A DNA stretch of 64,000 nucleotides, taken from positions 46,315,768-46,379,767 of the forward strand of contig NC_064831.1 in assembly GCF_024166365.1 (NCBI RefSeq), written 5' to 3'. The position numbers and the translations under genes were made by a program. The DNA is from Elephas maximus indicus. Its lineage: Eukaryota > Chordata > Mammalia > Proboscidea > Elephantidae. Positions 53,108-64,000 of the stretch are shown here, piece after piece; position 1 is the stretch's first letter, and the number at the start of each line of letters is the position of its first letter. The notes below the pieces were generated by a model. That model was not told the origin of the DNA. It searched no databases and saw only the letters and a list, made by a program, of their open reading frames with translations.

Positions 53108-53270
53108 AGAACAATACTCTCACTTTAAAAACACCTTCATCTAACCCTGGTTGTGTAAAACAGGAAAGGAAAACACTATTAACCTCTCTTTATAGATAAG
53201 GGGAAACCAACTGAGAGTAGCTAGGAAAATTGTCCAAGGTCCTATGTCCAGTAAGCCACAGAGGTAGGTA
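53108..53270 (-). mobile_element. MIR/L2-type old SINE fragment
   Basis: Contains cctctctttatagataagggg and ccaaggtcctatgtccagtaagccacagag, resembling the conserved 3' core of MIR-like repeats. Orientation is uncertain. Confidence 0.4.
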
Positions 53271-53421
53271 CACATGAAAGTTCTAGGAAAACATGGCAAT
53301 TTTGCTCTGTCTGAATATTAAAAAGAAAAAAATGTAAACCAAAAAAAAGTTTGCAATTGTGTCATCTTGGCTCAGCCAAAGACAAAATAACTCAAAATGA
53401 CTCATCGCTTAAAACATGAAT

Positions 53422-53893
53422 GCTAACTGGCTACATGTGTGCTCTGCTATCCTGTGTCTTTGTGTTTTCACTTACATCAGTGCTGACTGGTTACATGTGT
53501 GCTCTGCTATCCTGTATCTGTGTTTTCACTTACATGAGCGCTGACTGGTTACATGCATGCTCTGCTATTCTGTATCTGTGTTTTCACTTACATGAGCGCT
53601 GACTGGTTACACGCGTGCTCTGCTATCCCGTATCTGTGTTTTCCCTTACACAAGTGCTGACTGGTTACATGCGTACTCTGCTATCCTGTTTTTGATTTTT
53701 CACTTACTTGAATGCTGACTGGTTACGTGCGTGCTCTGCTATCCTGTGTCTTTGTGTTTTCCCTTACATGAGCGCTGACTGGTTACACGTGTGCTCTTCT
53801 ATCCCGTGTCTTGTGTTCTCACTTACATGAGCACTGACTGGTTACGTGCATGCTCTGCTATTCTGTGTCTTTGTGTTTCCCTTACGTTCACTC
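53422..53893. repeat. 58-60-bp minisatellite, eight copies, RFX7 intron
   Basis: Units begin gctgactggttacatg at 53422, 53482, 53540, 53598, 53656, 53714, 53774 and 53833, giving periods of 60, 58, 58, 58, 58, 60 and 59. Each contains ctctgctatcctgt and ttttcacttacatgagc. Copies differ by a few substitutions and a CTTT indel. Confidence 0.95.
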
Positions 53894-54075
53894 TACGGCT
53901 CACTCTGTAGTCAACAGTGCACATCCTGAGTGAAGGACAACTGACAGAAGATGAGTCTGTCTGTGGCCACAAAGTCAGTCTTACAGCTGCCTCTACACCT
54001 ACACTTGTCTCCCTCCCATCTATCATTTTTAGTTAAATGACTGACTTCCAACTATTCCAAGAATAATGACACTAC

Positions 54076-54371
54076 CGGAATGGGACTCGGGACAGCTGCC
54101 ACCACGATACCAATAGGCTGAGGAGAAAGGATTGCGGGGTTTCCGTTAGAAACATTGGTGGCTCCATTGCTTGTAGAGCCTTCTGATTTTTTTGCTGAGG
54201 ATTCTCCTGGCAAAGGGGACTGTAGTTTCTGTTCCTGCTGCTTCTTTTGGATTTTCCGTTGCAACTGCTGTTTAGCATCAATAGGAGATGGCAGAGTCTT
54301 CACCTGAGGCTGAAAGGAGTCACTTTCAGCTGTGGGCATAAACGCAGACTGCTGGGTGAGTCCCTTAATTC
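54076..54371 (-). CDS. RFX7: RFX7 coding exon: Q/K-rich linker
   Basis: The exon starts at GGAATTAAG after 'tttattttcag', completing the split glycine, and encodes [20 protein letters not shown], a lysine/glutamine-rich stretch around [20 protein letters not shown], and ends [14 protein letters not shown] before the donor gtagtg at 54075. It is 296 nt long and leaves in phase 0. The sequence is low complexity and probably disordered, with a short coiled-coil-like QKK run. An AfroSINE lies only about 52 bp upstream of its splice acceptor (54424-54592). Confidence 0.96.
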
Positions 54372-54423
54372 CTGAAAATAAACAGAAAGGGCAACTAAAA
54401 TACATACACTTCTTTACAGAAAG

Positions 54424-54592
54424 CAACCAAACCAAACCAAACCCGTTGCTGTCGAGTTGATTCCGACTCATAGCGACCCTACAGGACAGAGTAGAGCTGC
54501 CCCATAGAATTTCCAAGGAGCACCTGGTGGATTCAAACCGCCGACCTTTTGTTAGCAGCCATAGGCTTTTAACCACTATGCCACCAAGAATG
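54424..54592 (-). mobile_element. AfroSINE (GGTTT-tail type), close to an RFX7 splice acceptor
   Basis: Nearly full-length copy with a GGTTT tail (plus strand aaccaaaccaaacc). It is sense relative to RFX7, its tail ending about 52 bp upstream of the acceptor at 54372. Confidence 0.92.
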
Positions 54593-56095
54593 GCTCAATT
54601 TCTTTGAATATGTAGCCATCTACTGGACAAAGCAACCAAAACTGCAAATTTTAATCCATGATTTACTTATAAAACATACAATTAAGCTTCCAATTTATAC
54701 ATATTTGTCAAAATGGTTTTAACTGATACCTTAAAATATGGTTCAACTCAGGTGGTAGTTTTAGTTAAACCAACACTAACAGATGAGGATTTTAAAGAGT
54801 TGGAGCTGTGTCAGAAATGTGCAGAAGCTAAGATAAATGGATGCAAAGACACCACATTCTACATTTTATCAGCAGATATAAGTAGGTTTTCCTCCCTCCT
54901 TCCTCTAATTAGAAATTCTTGCATTTTAATGATTTTATATTCAGCCCACAAGAGGAACTCCATAAATATTTGCTGAAATCATCTGCATCTTGGAAAAAAT
55001 TGTATAGGCGAAAACAATTTTTTGATCCTGCCAGAAACCCACAAAAATTGGTACTGCTGTTTTAACTATTCCTATACAATTATTCTAGTATGACCGAGGA
55101 GAAATTAAGCAGAGTTTTTTGATAAGACTAAAGTTAAGATATTCTGAAAAGTGTTGCTGAGAAAACTTTTTATAACACTAGTAGGATAAACACTAAAAAA
55201 AAGGAATGATAAAATAAGCAACATATAAATTTTAACGAAATTGATTATGCAATAAAATGCTGTTCTACACAAACAAGCCATTTGCATTTAGGGTGTCACA
55301 TTAAGATCCCTAGAAAGCTACGGCGGGCAAAAGTGGTGGAGAGGAAAAGGGAGACACTCTCCTGCCGCATAGCTGGTTCTCCTTCCCGATTTCTGCTCTT
55401 CATTACTCCAGTGTACAGCAATAACTTAGGGGGTGGGGAGGCAGGAGGCTAGAAAGAACAGCCTGTAAACCCTCTCCCACACTCACTCCTCAATAATCCT
55501 TCATCTCTCGACTCCCTTTCAACCCCTAAGTACAGTACTAATTCTTCTCCTCAAATCCAGCTCAAATTGCACTTCTCAGCCCCAGACGCCAGCCTCTGCT
55601 CTGGCTCCCCGGCACCTATGCCCCTGAGAGTCTCTGCCAGTAGCTCACAGCTCAGGCTGTTTACCCAAAGTGCCAGGGGTTCAGGAGAGGAATGAGTTCC
55701 AAGCAGCTGACTTACAAAAGGACATTTGAAACACAACCTGTTCTTAACATGGAGACTATATTTACAAAAAAACAAATTCACCTTCAAAGCACGAAGATTA
55801 ATCACCACCAGGGATGTTCAAAAGAACGCCGTAATAGATGAGAACAACATTCAAAAGATTCTACAAATGTTTGGAATAATTATACAATTGTTACTGTTTA
55901 GCCTCTCAAGGTGACTGCTTTCAGAATGGGAAAACACCTGTACATACGATTAATTTTTAGTACACGTGTTAGAAAAGCACACTTTACACTTAAAAATCCA
56001 TTCATTCAATTCATCCACCATTTCCTCAGGTCAGACTTTGAATAACGTGGGGAACGCAGACAGGCTTCTTTTCTCCATGATGTCTCCTCATTGTG

Positions 56096-56206
56096 GAGAA
56101 GTGTCTCAGATGCAAGGTAAGCATGACGTTTACCCTGCTTACCAGATCATCTGTAGTGAGCAAAATTTTTTTTTTTTTTTTTACCACATCAAAGATTCTG
56201 CTTCTA
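56096..56206. mobile_element. Third, decayed copy of the hAT-like element
   Basis: Shares gcaaggtaagcatg, tttaccctgcttacc and catctgtagtgag with the copy at 56287 and ends gattctgcttcta. It is interrupted by a run of 16 T. Confidence 0.5.
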
Positions 56207-56286
56207 GGTATGGCTGGCATCTCTATTCCAACCCTATAGCACCTTCCTACAGAATCAAAGCCTCTTTTCAAATTTACAATCCCGGA

Positions 56287-56392
56287 TAGGGGCTGATGAC
56301 CTAGTAAGCAAGGTAAACATGGTTTACTTGTGCTTACTTAGACATCTGTAGTGATCCTGTTCAGGTAAGCACCTCTGGATAATCTGCCCCTA
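56287..56392. mobile_element. Second copy of the hAT-like element (106 bp)
   Basis: Ends taggggctgatgacc and ggataatctgccccta are inverted repeats. Its length nearly equals the copy at 56616, and it aligns to that copy's reverse complement (shared agtaagcaaggta..catgg.ttA.ttgtg.ttac). No clear target duplication remains. Confidence 0.65.
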
Positions 56393-56510
56393 CTCCTGAG
56401 TCTTCAACCCGTTAAATGTATTCTTCTAAATGTGAGAAGGGGAAGGAGAAAGAGAATACAGAATATTGAAGGGTCCACATCTTTTAAAGCTTCGTTTTGC
56501 CATAAAATAA

Positions 56511-56815
56511 GAAGGCAGTTGGTATAATGGGGTTAACCTGGAGAGAGACCAATAAGGATTCAAATTCTGGCCCCACTACTTATCTGCCCACGTACAAATT
56601 ACTTAACCTCCCCAACAGGGACGGATTACCCAATAAGCATGTGTGAAATTGTGCTCCAGATTAGTACGTAAACACAACTAAGCCCATGCGTACCTTGCTT
56701 ACTGATTAATCCACTCCTACTCCCCAAGTCTGTTTCCTGATCTTTAAAATGGGAAGAAACATCACCTAGCTCACAGGACTGCTGAGAAATTAAACGAAAT
56801 AACATATGTGAGTGA
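56511..56815 (+). mobile_element. MIR SINE, split by a hAT-like insertion
   Basis: Reads ttcaaattctggccccactacttatctg...acttaacctcccc, then, after the insertion, gtttcctgatctttaaaatggg...acaggactgctgagaaattaaa, the ordered MIR core and 3' part. Confidence 0.8.
56616..56719. mobile_element. hAT-like non-autonomous DNA element (104 bp) inside a MIR
   Basis: The ends are imperfect inverted repeats (cagggacggatta / taatccactccta). The 8-bp sequence CTCCCCAA occurs directly on both sides (56608-56615 and 56720-56727). Removing the element plus one copy restores a continuous MIR (cttaacctccccaagtctgtttcctgatc). An 8-bp duplication is the hallmark of hAT transposition. The family name is not known to me. 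Confidence 0.7.
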
Positions 56816-57572
56816 TCTAGAGAGACAAGGCTGGGTGAGCCCTCTCATGCTTGATGAACAGACTTAGGTCATCTAGTTTGCACCTAGACAGCCAGGAAAA
56901 TTATCCCTAGGCTCCTGTAAGAGGTCATTTTGCTAAAACTGGTCCTCAATTGACCATGAAACGATACACAACAACACACACACACAGAGATCACAGGTAC
57001 TTAAAGCATCTGATGAGCAGAAACTGAAAGGAAAATGGTGACATGGCATTAAAATGTACAAGACACTAAAAAAAGTGAATTAAGAGACTATAATTCTGTA
57101 GATTGAAAAAGATTTAGATTTAGTAATTAGAAGAATCCTTCTTAGAAAACAAGTTTCATGATAATACACTTTTCATAGAAATAATAATTCCCTAGAGTAA
57201 CGACACAATTTCATCTGCCAGTTCTTTAGGTTTCATGATATGACTAAAGAAGACATTTAAAAAATTTCACCTGAACTGATACTTAACAGAGTTTCACAGT
57301 TATTTAGGAGGAAGTTATTTACTCCAACAATACTGTCAATTCCTAAAATATTCCTCTTTGAATGGAAATATCATATAAATGCATATTAAAAGCATCACTC
57401 TTAGTATTTCACAGTAATGCTTCACACAGTTTATCTTCTGTATGACCCAGGTACCTTTCACAGTGTCCAAAGATTATTTTATTCATAAGCACTAGCTTCT
57501 TGAGCAAGTAATTTTAAAATTTAATATTATTTTACTTCAAATATTTATTAATTTAGATACACATATATACTT

Positions 57573-57618
57573 TGCTATGAGTCGAATTGACTAGACAAAA
57601 AACAGCAGTGGGTTTTAT
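57573..57618 (+). mobile_element. AfroSINE 3' fragment
   Basis: Only the tail remains: gctatgagtcgaattgactaga...cagtgggtttta, directly before the complete copy at 57628. Confidence 0.6.
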
Positions 57619-57627
57619 ATACTTAAA

Positions 57628-57785
57628 GGAGCTCTGGTGGCGCAGCGGTTAAGAGTTCAGCTGCTAAACAAAAGGCTGGCAGTTCAAATCTACCAGCCAT
57701 TCCTTGGAAACCCTGTGGGGCAGCCCTACTCTGTCCTATAGGGTCATGATGAGTTGGAATCAACTTTAGGGCAATGGATTTGCTT
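57628..57785 (+). mobile_element. AfroSINE, RFX7 intron
   Basis: Complete head (gagctctggtggcgcagcgg), core (ctctgtcctatagggt) and tail. Antisense to RFX7. Confidence 0.92.
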
Positions 57786-58000
57786 ATACACTTAAAAGCA
57801 CATAACCACACATTTAAAAGTTTTTAAAACAGCAGTGGAAAAATTAATATCAACTGGGAAATATTGTTTCATATTACAACAGAACAATACATGAAAATAC
57901 TGTTTTAAGCTTTATAATGAAATTATTATTATTTTGTTGTTGGCTCAACAACTCTGTATGAATTTAATGATTCAGTAAGACTGAACTCATCTAAATATTA

Positions 58001-59055
<1,055 letters not shown>

Positions 59056-60380
59056 TCTAAAATACTCTAAATTAAATGAAGTACTTATACATATAGGTGG
59101 CATTTGAGAAGTAACTACATATGAAATGAGAATAAAATTAGCACGAGATAACATCTACTTTCTGAATTCTTCAGTAAGAGAAACAATTATCAGAAACTCA
59201 GGCCACTTCTACTCTTTTGAAACCAGAATAATCAATGTTACTATCTCAAATGAAACCAAATGGTTCTCATCTGTTATAAATTTTATGAATAAATGTTCCT
59301 GGCAGGCTGTGCCAGCCACCAGTAACAAACAGGTCAGAAGGAAAGGAATAGCCAGATGGAAACCTGGCACAGAGAAGGGAAACTTTAGCCTAGGGCACTG
59401 GGACAAAAACAACTCTTAAGAGTGTCACAAGGGCTTTAACCTTTCATTTCTCTTTTTCCACTGAAACGCATAGGATTATCACCTGTAACATGCCAAAGAC
59501 ACATCAAGACATTTCTATTTGTATTCAGGAAACAAGGGTAGGTCATGCAGCAAATGGTTAAAGAAAATGGGGAACCATTTTACAAAAGTGGCCTTCACTT
59601 TCTAGTCTACTCCTCTACTCCATAGTAACTAATTTCACGTTTTGAAAAAGAACAAGAGACAACCAGGGAGAAAATGACTTATTTCTAATATGATACAGAG
59701 ATCCTCTGTTCTTCCTTCTTTTTCCAAGAGTAGAAAGGACTTTAAAAAGTTCTTCACTTTAATTTCCTGACTTCTGCCTGCTCCTAAGATCTTCTCTATC
59801 ACAAGAGGGACCTTCCTGTGCCCTGCCTTCAATTTTAATACCGGCTTTAAATTGCTGGCTGAAAAATGCCTTAAAGAGAATACAAATCTTTCAGTAAAAA
59901 TTCCACAAAAAACTTCATGGAATGTTCTGTTTTTTGCCAAGGAGGTCCCAATGTTCCTAAGTTAGAGAAAGGAAAAGAGCTAAGATTTAAAGACTAACAT
60001 CTTTCTTTACTTTTATTCCTATAATCTTAACTGCTGAACTATAACATCTTTCTTGACTACTATTCCTATAATTTACAATTGCTGAACTATGGCAGGTCCC
60101 CAAAATTCTTACTGTTGAAGAAAACACAGAAAGATCAGACCATGAAGAAACACATTACAGTGATGAATATGGTGAAATCTGTCGCAATCCTAATACATGA
60201 ACTGTTACTGGCTAGTTCTCTTACAGTTTAAAATAGCTGGGAAAGTAAGATTTAGAGTTATGCTACTAAGTACTTTTGAGTTGCTTATATTTGTTGATTT
60301 AAATTTATTTCTAAATATAGTTGCTAGTTGAACTACAACAACAGATGTTCTGTAGTAACTGGGAACTAAAGAGATTACTA

Positions 60381-60542
<162 letters not shown>

Positions 60543-61108
60543 TCAGAGAGCAACAGAAGGCAGCGTTACGCAGCACGGAGTTATTCCAATACAACCTTGT
60601 TCCCTTTGACAAAGTGAGAAACTACAAGTCATTCACCACAGTTTTCATCCATATATGATCACCACTTTTTGGAGAAATGAATTAACTCAGGCTTAGTTAT
60701 CTGGTTTCATCTTCAGTGGATACAGTGCTGCTTTCAATAGCATTCAAGAATCTCACAATAAGCTACAGGGACGGTGCAAAGCTTCCCAAGTACATTAAAA
60801 CCTGCGCTGTAACATAAGCTCAACCAGCGGGGCTCCAAGTTTCCACATACATATTAAGCTCATGTATGGGATAATTTCCAATACAAAGATCATCTATGTC
60901 AGACATGACAGATATATCTGTATGGTAGAGACAACACGACTATATGGTTTAAAATTTAGAAGCATGATATGCTAGCATTAAAAGGGACCTCTGAGATCAT
61001 CTACACCAACACTCTCATTTTACTGATAAGGGAAAAAACAAAGGAACAGAAAGAGGTTCTAATGGTCCAGTGTTCTCCCTCCTACCCCACGATCCCATTA
61101 ACCTATAT

Positions 61109-61291
61109 CAAACCGGTTGCCTTCAGAGTCTATTCCGACTTACAGCAACCCCCTATGGTTTTCAAGGCTGTGAATCTTTATGGAACTAGACTGCCATATC
61201 TTTTTCCCACAGAGCGGCTGGTGGGTTCAAACTGCTGACCTTTCAGTTAGGAGCCGAATGCCTTAACCACTGCACCAGCTCCAGGGCTCTT
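61109..61291 (-). mobile_element. AfroSINE (long type)
   Basis: Contains the internal segment 'ggctgtgaatctttatgga' typical of the longer subfamily; ends 'caccagctccagggctct'. Followed 15 bp later by a second copy. Confidence 0.88.
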
Positions 61292-61305
61292 CAACCCCCA
61301 TTCAA

Positions 61306-61474
61306 AACCAAAAACCAAACCCGTTGCCGTCGAGTCAATTCTGACTCACAGTGACCCTACAGGACAGGGTAGAACCGCCCCATACAGTTTTCAAGGAGTG
61401 GCTGGTAGATTCGAACTGCCAGCCCTTTGGTTAGCAGCCGCAGCTCTTAACTACTTTGCCACCAGGGTTCCACA
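61306..61474 (-). mobile_element. AfroSINE (GGTTT-tail type)
   Basis: Full-length minus copy from 'aaaccaaacccgttgccgtc' to 'ccaccagggttcc'; low divergence suggests a relatively young insertion. Confidence 0.93.
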
Positions 61475-62384
61475 AAACAAGCCAAGAGTCTTAACTACTA
61501 CTGGAATCAGGTATTCTATTTTTTTCTAGGGCTGCCAATCAAAGATAAAAGGCCAATCCCTCCTCAATACCAGCTCAGCAGTAGACTAAGGCTGTTTTGA
61601 CTGCCAAGGCCTTCCTTGTAACTGTTGGCCTTTGGGGAGAGCCATTACTTAGAAAATACCAAGAAAGAGGAAGTCAGACAACCTCCAAAGTAATTCAATC
61701 ACCCCCAACTCCTCACGTCACCCCATTTTAGCATCAACCACAGCAGCTTCCTGATGAACAAATCCCAAGGTGGAGAGCCAAAGTGAGAGAATCAGGGAAG
61801 AATGGAAAGGAGAACAACTGGAGACATGATGGGCAGGGGATAATGGTAACCAGGCCTTGGCCCCTGTGGACTGCTAAATATCTTGACAACACTCCTAAGG
61901 GACCAAAAGTCATGACGTCAAAGTGGGAGAGGCTCAGGAAGAGATAAGGGACCCAGGGAACCTTCATACACAGGGAATGGGGATAGGTCTGCATAGCTAG
62001 CTAGCACAATGGTATTTCTCTTGGTTGTCCCCTCCCTTATTCCACAAGGAATCCTACCTACCCTCTCCCTCTTGGGGTGTGTGTGTGCCATGCAACACGT
62101 TACCAACAATGATGAAGAGTACGGTAAAGGGAAAGAGAACATGTACTGAAAATTTCCTATATGGGAAGTATTAAGTTAAATACTGCACATTTAAATTGAA
62201 ACTAAAGGTGACCTACAGGGGTCAGGGGTCAAGATTCAAGGCACAAGGTTAAGTGACGATTATTTTGGGGTGCTGACAATTTAAACAAATTGCATTAAAT
62301 CGTTACACATTCAGTAGCAAATTGATCAGTCATCTTGATGATATAAAGAAAAAGTGAATAAAATGAGGCTCTTTGTGCTTCAGG

Positions 62385-62695
62385 GTCTGGACACATGTTG
62401 TTCCTCTACCTGGAATGGTACTGTTAGTATCCTTCAAGTCCCAGCTTAAATGTTCCAATTATGAAAGGGTGTCTTCTGACTCCCGTACCTAAAGCAGGGC
62501 CCTCCTGCCCCATTCCCACTAGCATTTCCTATCAGTGTACTCTGTCTGCCTCCTCCTCACGGTTTACGGTAATGTAAGGGTTAATGTACTTGTGGCTTGT
62601 CCCCTCCGTTAGACTCTAAGTTCAGTCAGGACAGTGGCCATATCCATCTGGTTCACCACTGCACACTCAGCACCAAGAACAAGACTTAGGAGTCA
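62385..62695 (+). mobile_element. L2 LINE 3' fragment
   Basis: Reads like the L2 3' end: tgttcctctacctggaatg, tcaagtcccagcttaaatg, gttagactctaagttcagtcaggacagtggcc. Confidence 0.7.
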
Positions 62696-62889
62696 CATTA
62701 AGCCCTCCTGGATGCCATATTTACAACTCTAAGAAGGAAAAAAAGAACCAAAAGCAAGAGATTTTAAACTTTAAAAAGACATTTAAAAAAAAAAAGCACA
62801 AACGAGAACACTGTCCACTGACTCCCATGACAGCACTGGTAAATGGGCCCAAAGAACAAAAACAAAAGGTGAAGCAGGGCACAAAGCAT

Positions 62890-63860
62890 ATAAAAACTTA
62901 TATACACACCTTGCTATACGCTCGTAGTTGCACTCCCCTAATGAGACAGCACAGTCCTTCCCTCCACTCTCTATTTTCGTGTACCTTCGGCCAGCTTCTG
63001 ATCCCCTCTGCCCTCTCATCTCTTCTCCAGACAGGAACTGCCCACATGGTCTCATGTGTCTACCTGATCCAAGAAGCTCATTCTTCACCACTAGCATTTT
63101 CTATCCCATAGTCCAGTCCAATCTCTGTCTGAAGAGTTGGCTTTGGGAATGGTTCCTGTCCTTGGGCTAACAGAAGGTCTGGGGACCATGATCTCTGGGG
63201 TTCTTCTAGTCTCAGTCAGACCATTTAGTCTGGTCTTTTTACAAGAATTTGAGGTCTGCATCCCACTACTCTCCTGCTCCCTCAGGGGTCCTCTGTTGTG
63301 TTCCCTGGCATGGCAGTCATCGGTTGTAGCCGGGCAACATCTAGTTCTTCTGGTATCAGGTTGATGTAGTCTCTGGGTTATGTGGTCCTTTCTGTCTCTT
63401 GGGCTCCTACTTACCTTGTGTCTTTGGTGTTCATTCTCCTTTGCTCCGGGTGGGTCGAGACCAATTGATGCATCTTAGATGGCTGCCTGCTAGTGTTTAA
63501 GACCCTAGACGCCACTGTCCAAAGCGGGATGCAGAACGTTTTCTTGATAGATTTTATGATGCCAGTTGACTTAGATGTCCCCTGAAATCATGGTCCCCAA
63601 ACCCCCGCCCCTGCTACGCTGGCCTTCGAAGCATTCAGTTTATTCAGTAAACTTTGCTTTTGGTTTAGTCCAGTTGTGCTGACCTCTCCTTTATTGTGTG
63701 TTGTCTTTCCCTTCACCTAAAATAGTTCTTATCTACTATCTAATTTGTGAAAACCCTTCTCCCTCCCTACTCTCGTAACCACCAAAGAATATTTTCTTCT
63801 CTGTTTAAACTATTTTTTGAACTCTCTAAGTACTTTTTTAAGTGGGTAAGTATTAAAACT
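62890..63860 (-). mobile_element. L1 LINE 3' UTR (afrotherian lineage), truncated
   Basis: Minus strand shares with the copy at 15290 the stretch 'gtgggatgcagacctcaaattc', the 'gaagccaactcttcagac' type segment and 'gcaaggtgt(g/a)tataag', and extends about 600 bp further upstream (catctaagatgcatcaattgg). The 3' end is lost near 62890. Confidence 0.75.
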
Positions 63861-64000
63861 ACTTTGTAGGTATATAAGCAGATCAAAATATTCCTTCTGA
63901 ATCAAATGGCAGGCAATGTCAGGAAGAAAAGAAAACTAAATGTTTATGATTCAAACTTCTATTCCTGGTATCTCACATATCAAAGAGAAAAAAATAAGAG

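Noticed and set aside
53422-53893. CRISPR-like array
   Set aside because: Units are contiguous tandem repeats without unique spacers, in a mammalian intron.

Overview
This is a stretch of a placental-mammal nuclear genome, almost certainly from an afrotherian and most likely an elephant or close relative. More than 30 copies of the afrotherian tRNA-derived SINE (AfroSINE; head 'gagccctggtggcacagtggttaa', core 'ctctgtcctatagggt', tail rich in GGTTT or CTAACAACA) are scattered through it, together with six loci of the BovB-like RTE LINE that shares its 3' tail. Older pan-mammalian repeats (L1M, L2, MIR, MER5A, MaLR-type LTRs) fill much of the rest. The exact genus cannot be decided by reading alone.

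The only protein-coding gene I can support is RFX7 (regulatory factor X7), on the minus strand, occupying about 46.1-64 kb. Five coding exons are present: 60403-60519, 58954-59038, 58105-58312, 54076-54371 and the large terminal exon 49004-52282. They join in frame with no stop into roughly 1327 residues, from the middle of the RFX winged-helix DNA-binding domain to the natural C-terminus. The first coding exons and the promoter lie beyond position 64000. A repeat-free 2.9-kb tract downstream of the stop codon is the likely 3' UTR, with a candidate ATTAAA poly(A) signal near 46165.

The most interesting gene feature is the first complete intron (59039-60402). It has no GT-AG solution that keeps the protein. 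It has instead a textbook U12-type AT-AC structure: donor ATATCCTTTA, branch motif CCTTAAC about 11 nt upstream, and terminal AC. Splicing there rebuilds the conserved GKSKYCYSGL segment of the DNA-binding domain. RFX7 output in this species should therefore depend on the minor spliceosome.

Positions 1 to about 46000 appear intergenic and repeat-dominated. Notable structures are a 130-bp-arm inverted repeat at 25175-25472 built from an LTR end and its flank, a 5'-inverted (twin-primed) RTE copy at 21524-23478, a head-to-head RTE pair at 38936-41325 whose second member sits inside an AfroSINE, an L1 nested in an older L1 with a 13-bp target duplication (15190-16075), a 600-bp TG-rich higher-order repeat (25701-26335) and a palindrome-rich minisatellite just past the RFX7 3' end (45785-45980). 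RFX7 introns hold an eight-copy 58-60-bp minisatellite (53422-53893) and three copies of a short hAT-like inverted-repeat element (56096-56719), one with an 8-bp target duplication inside a MIR.
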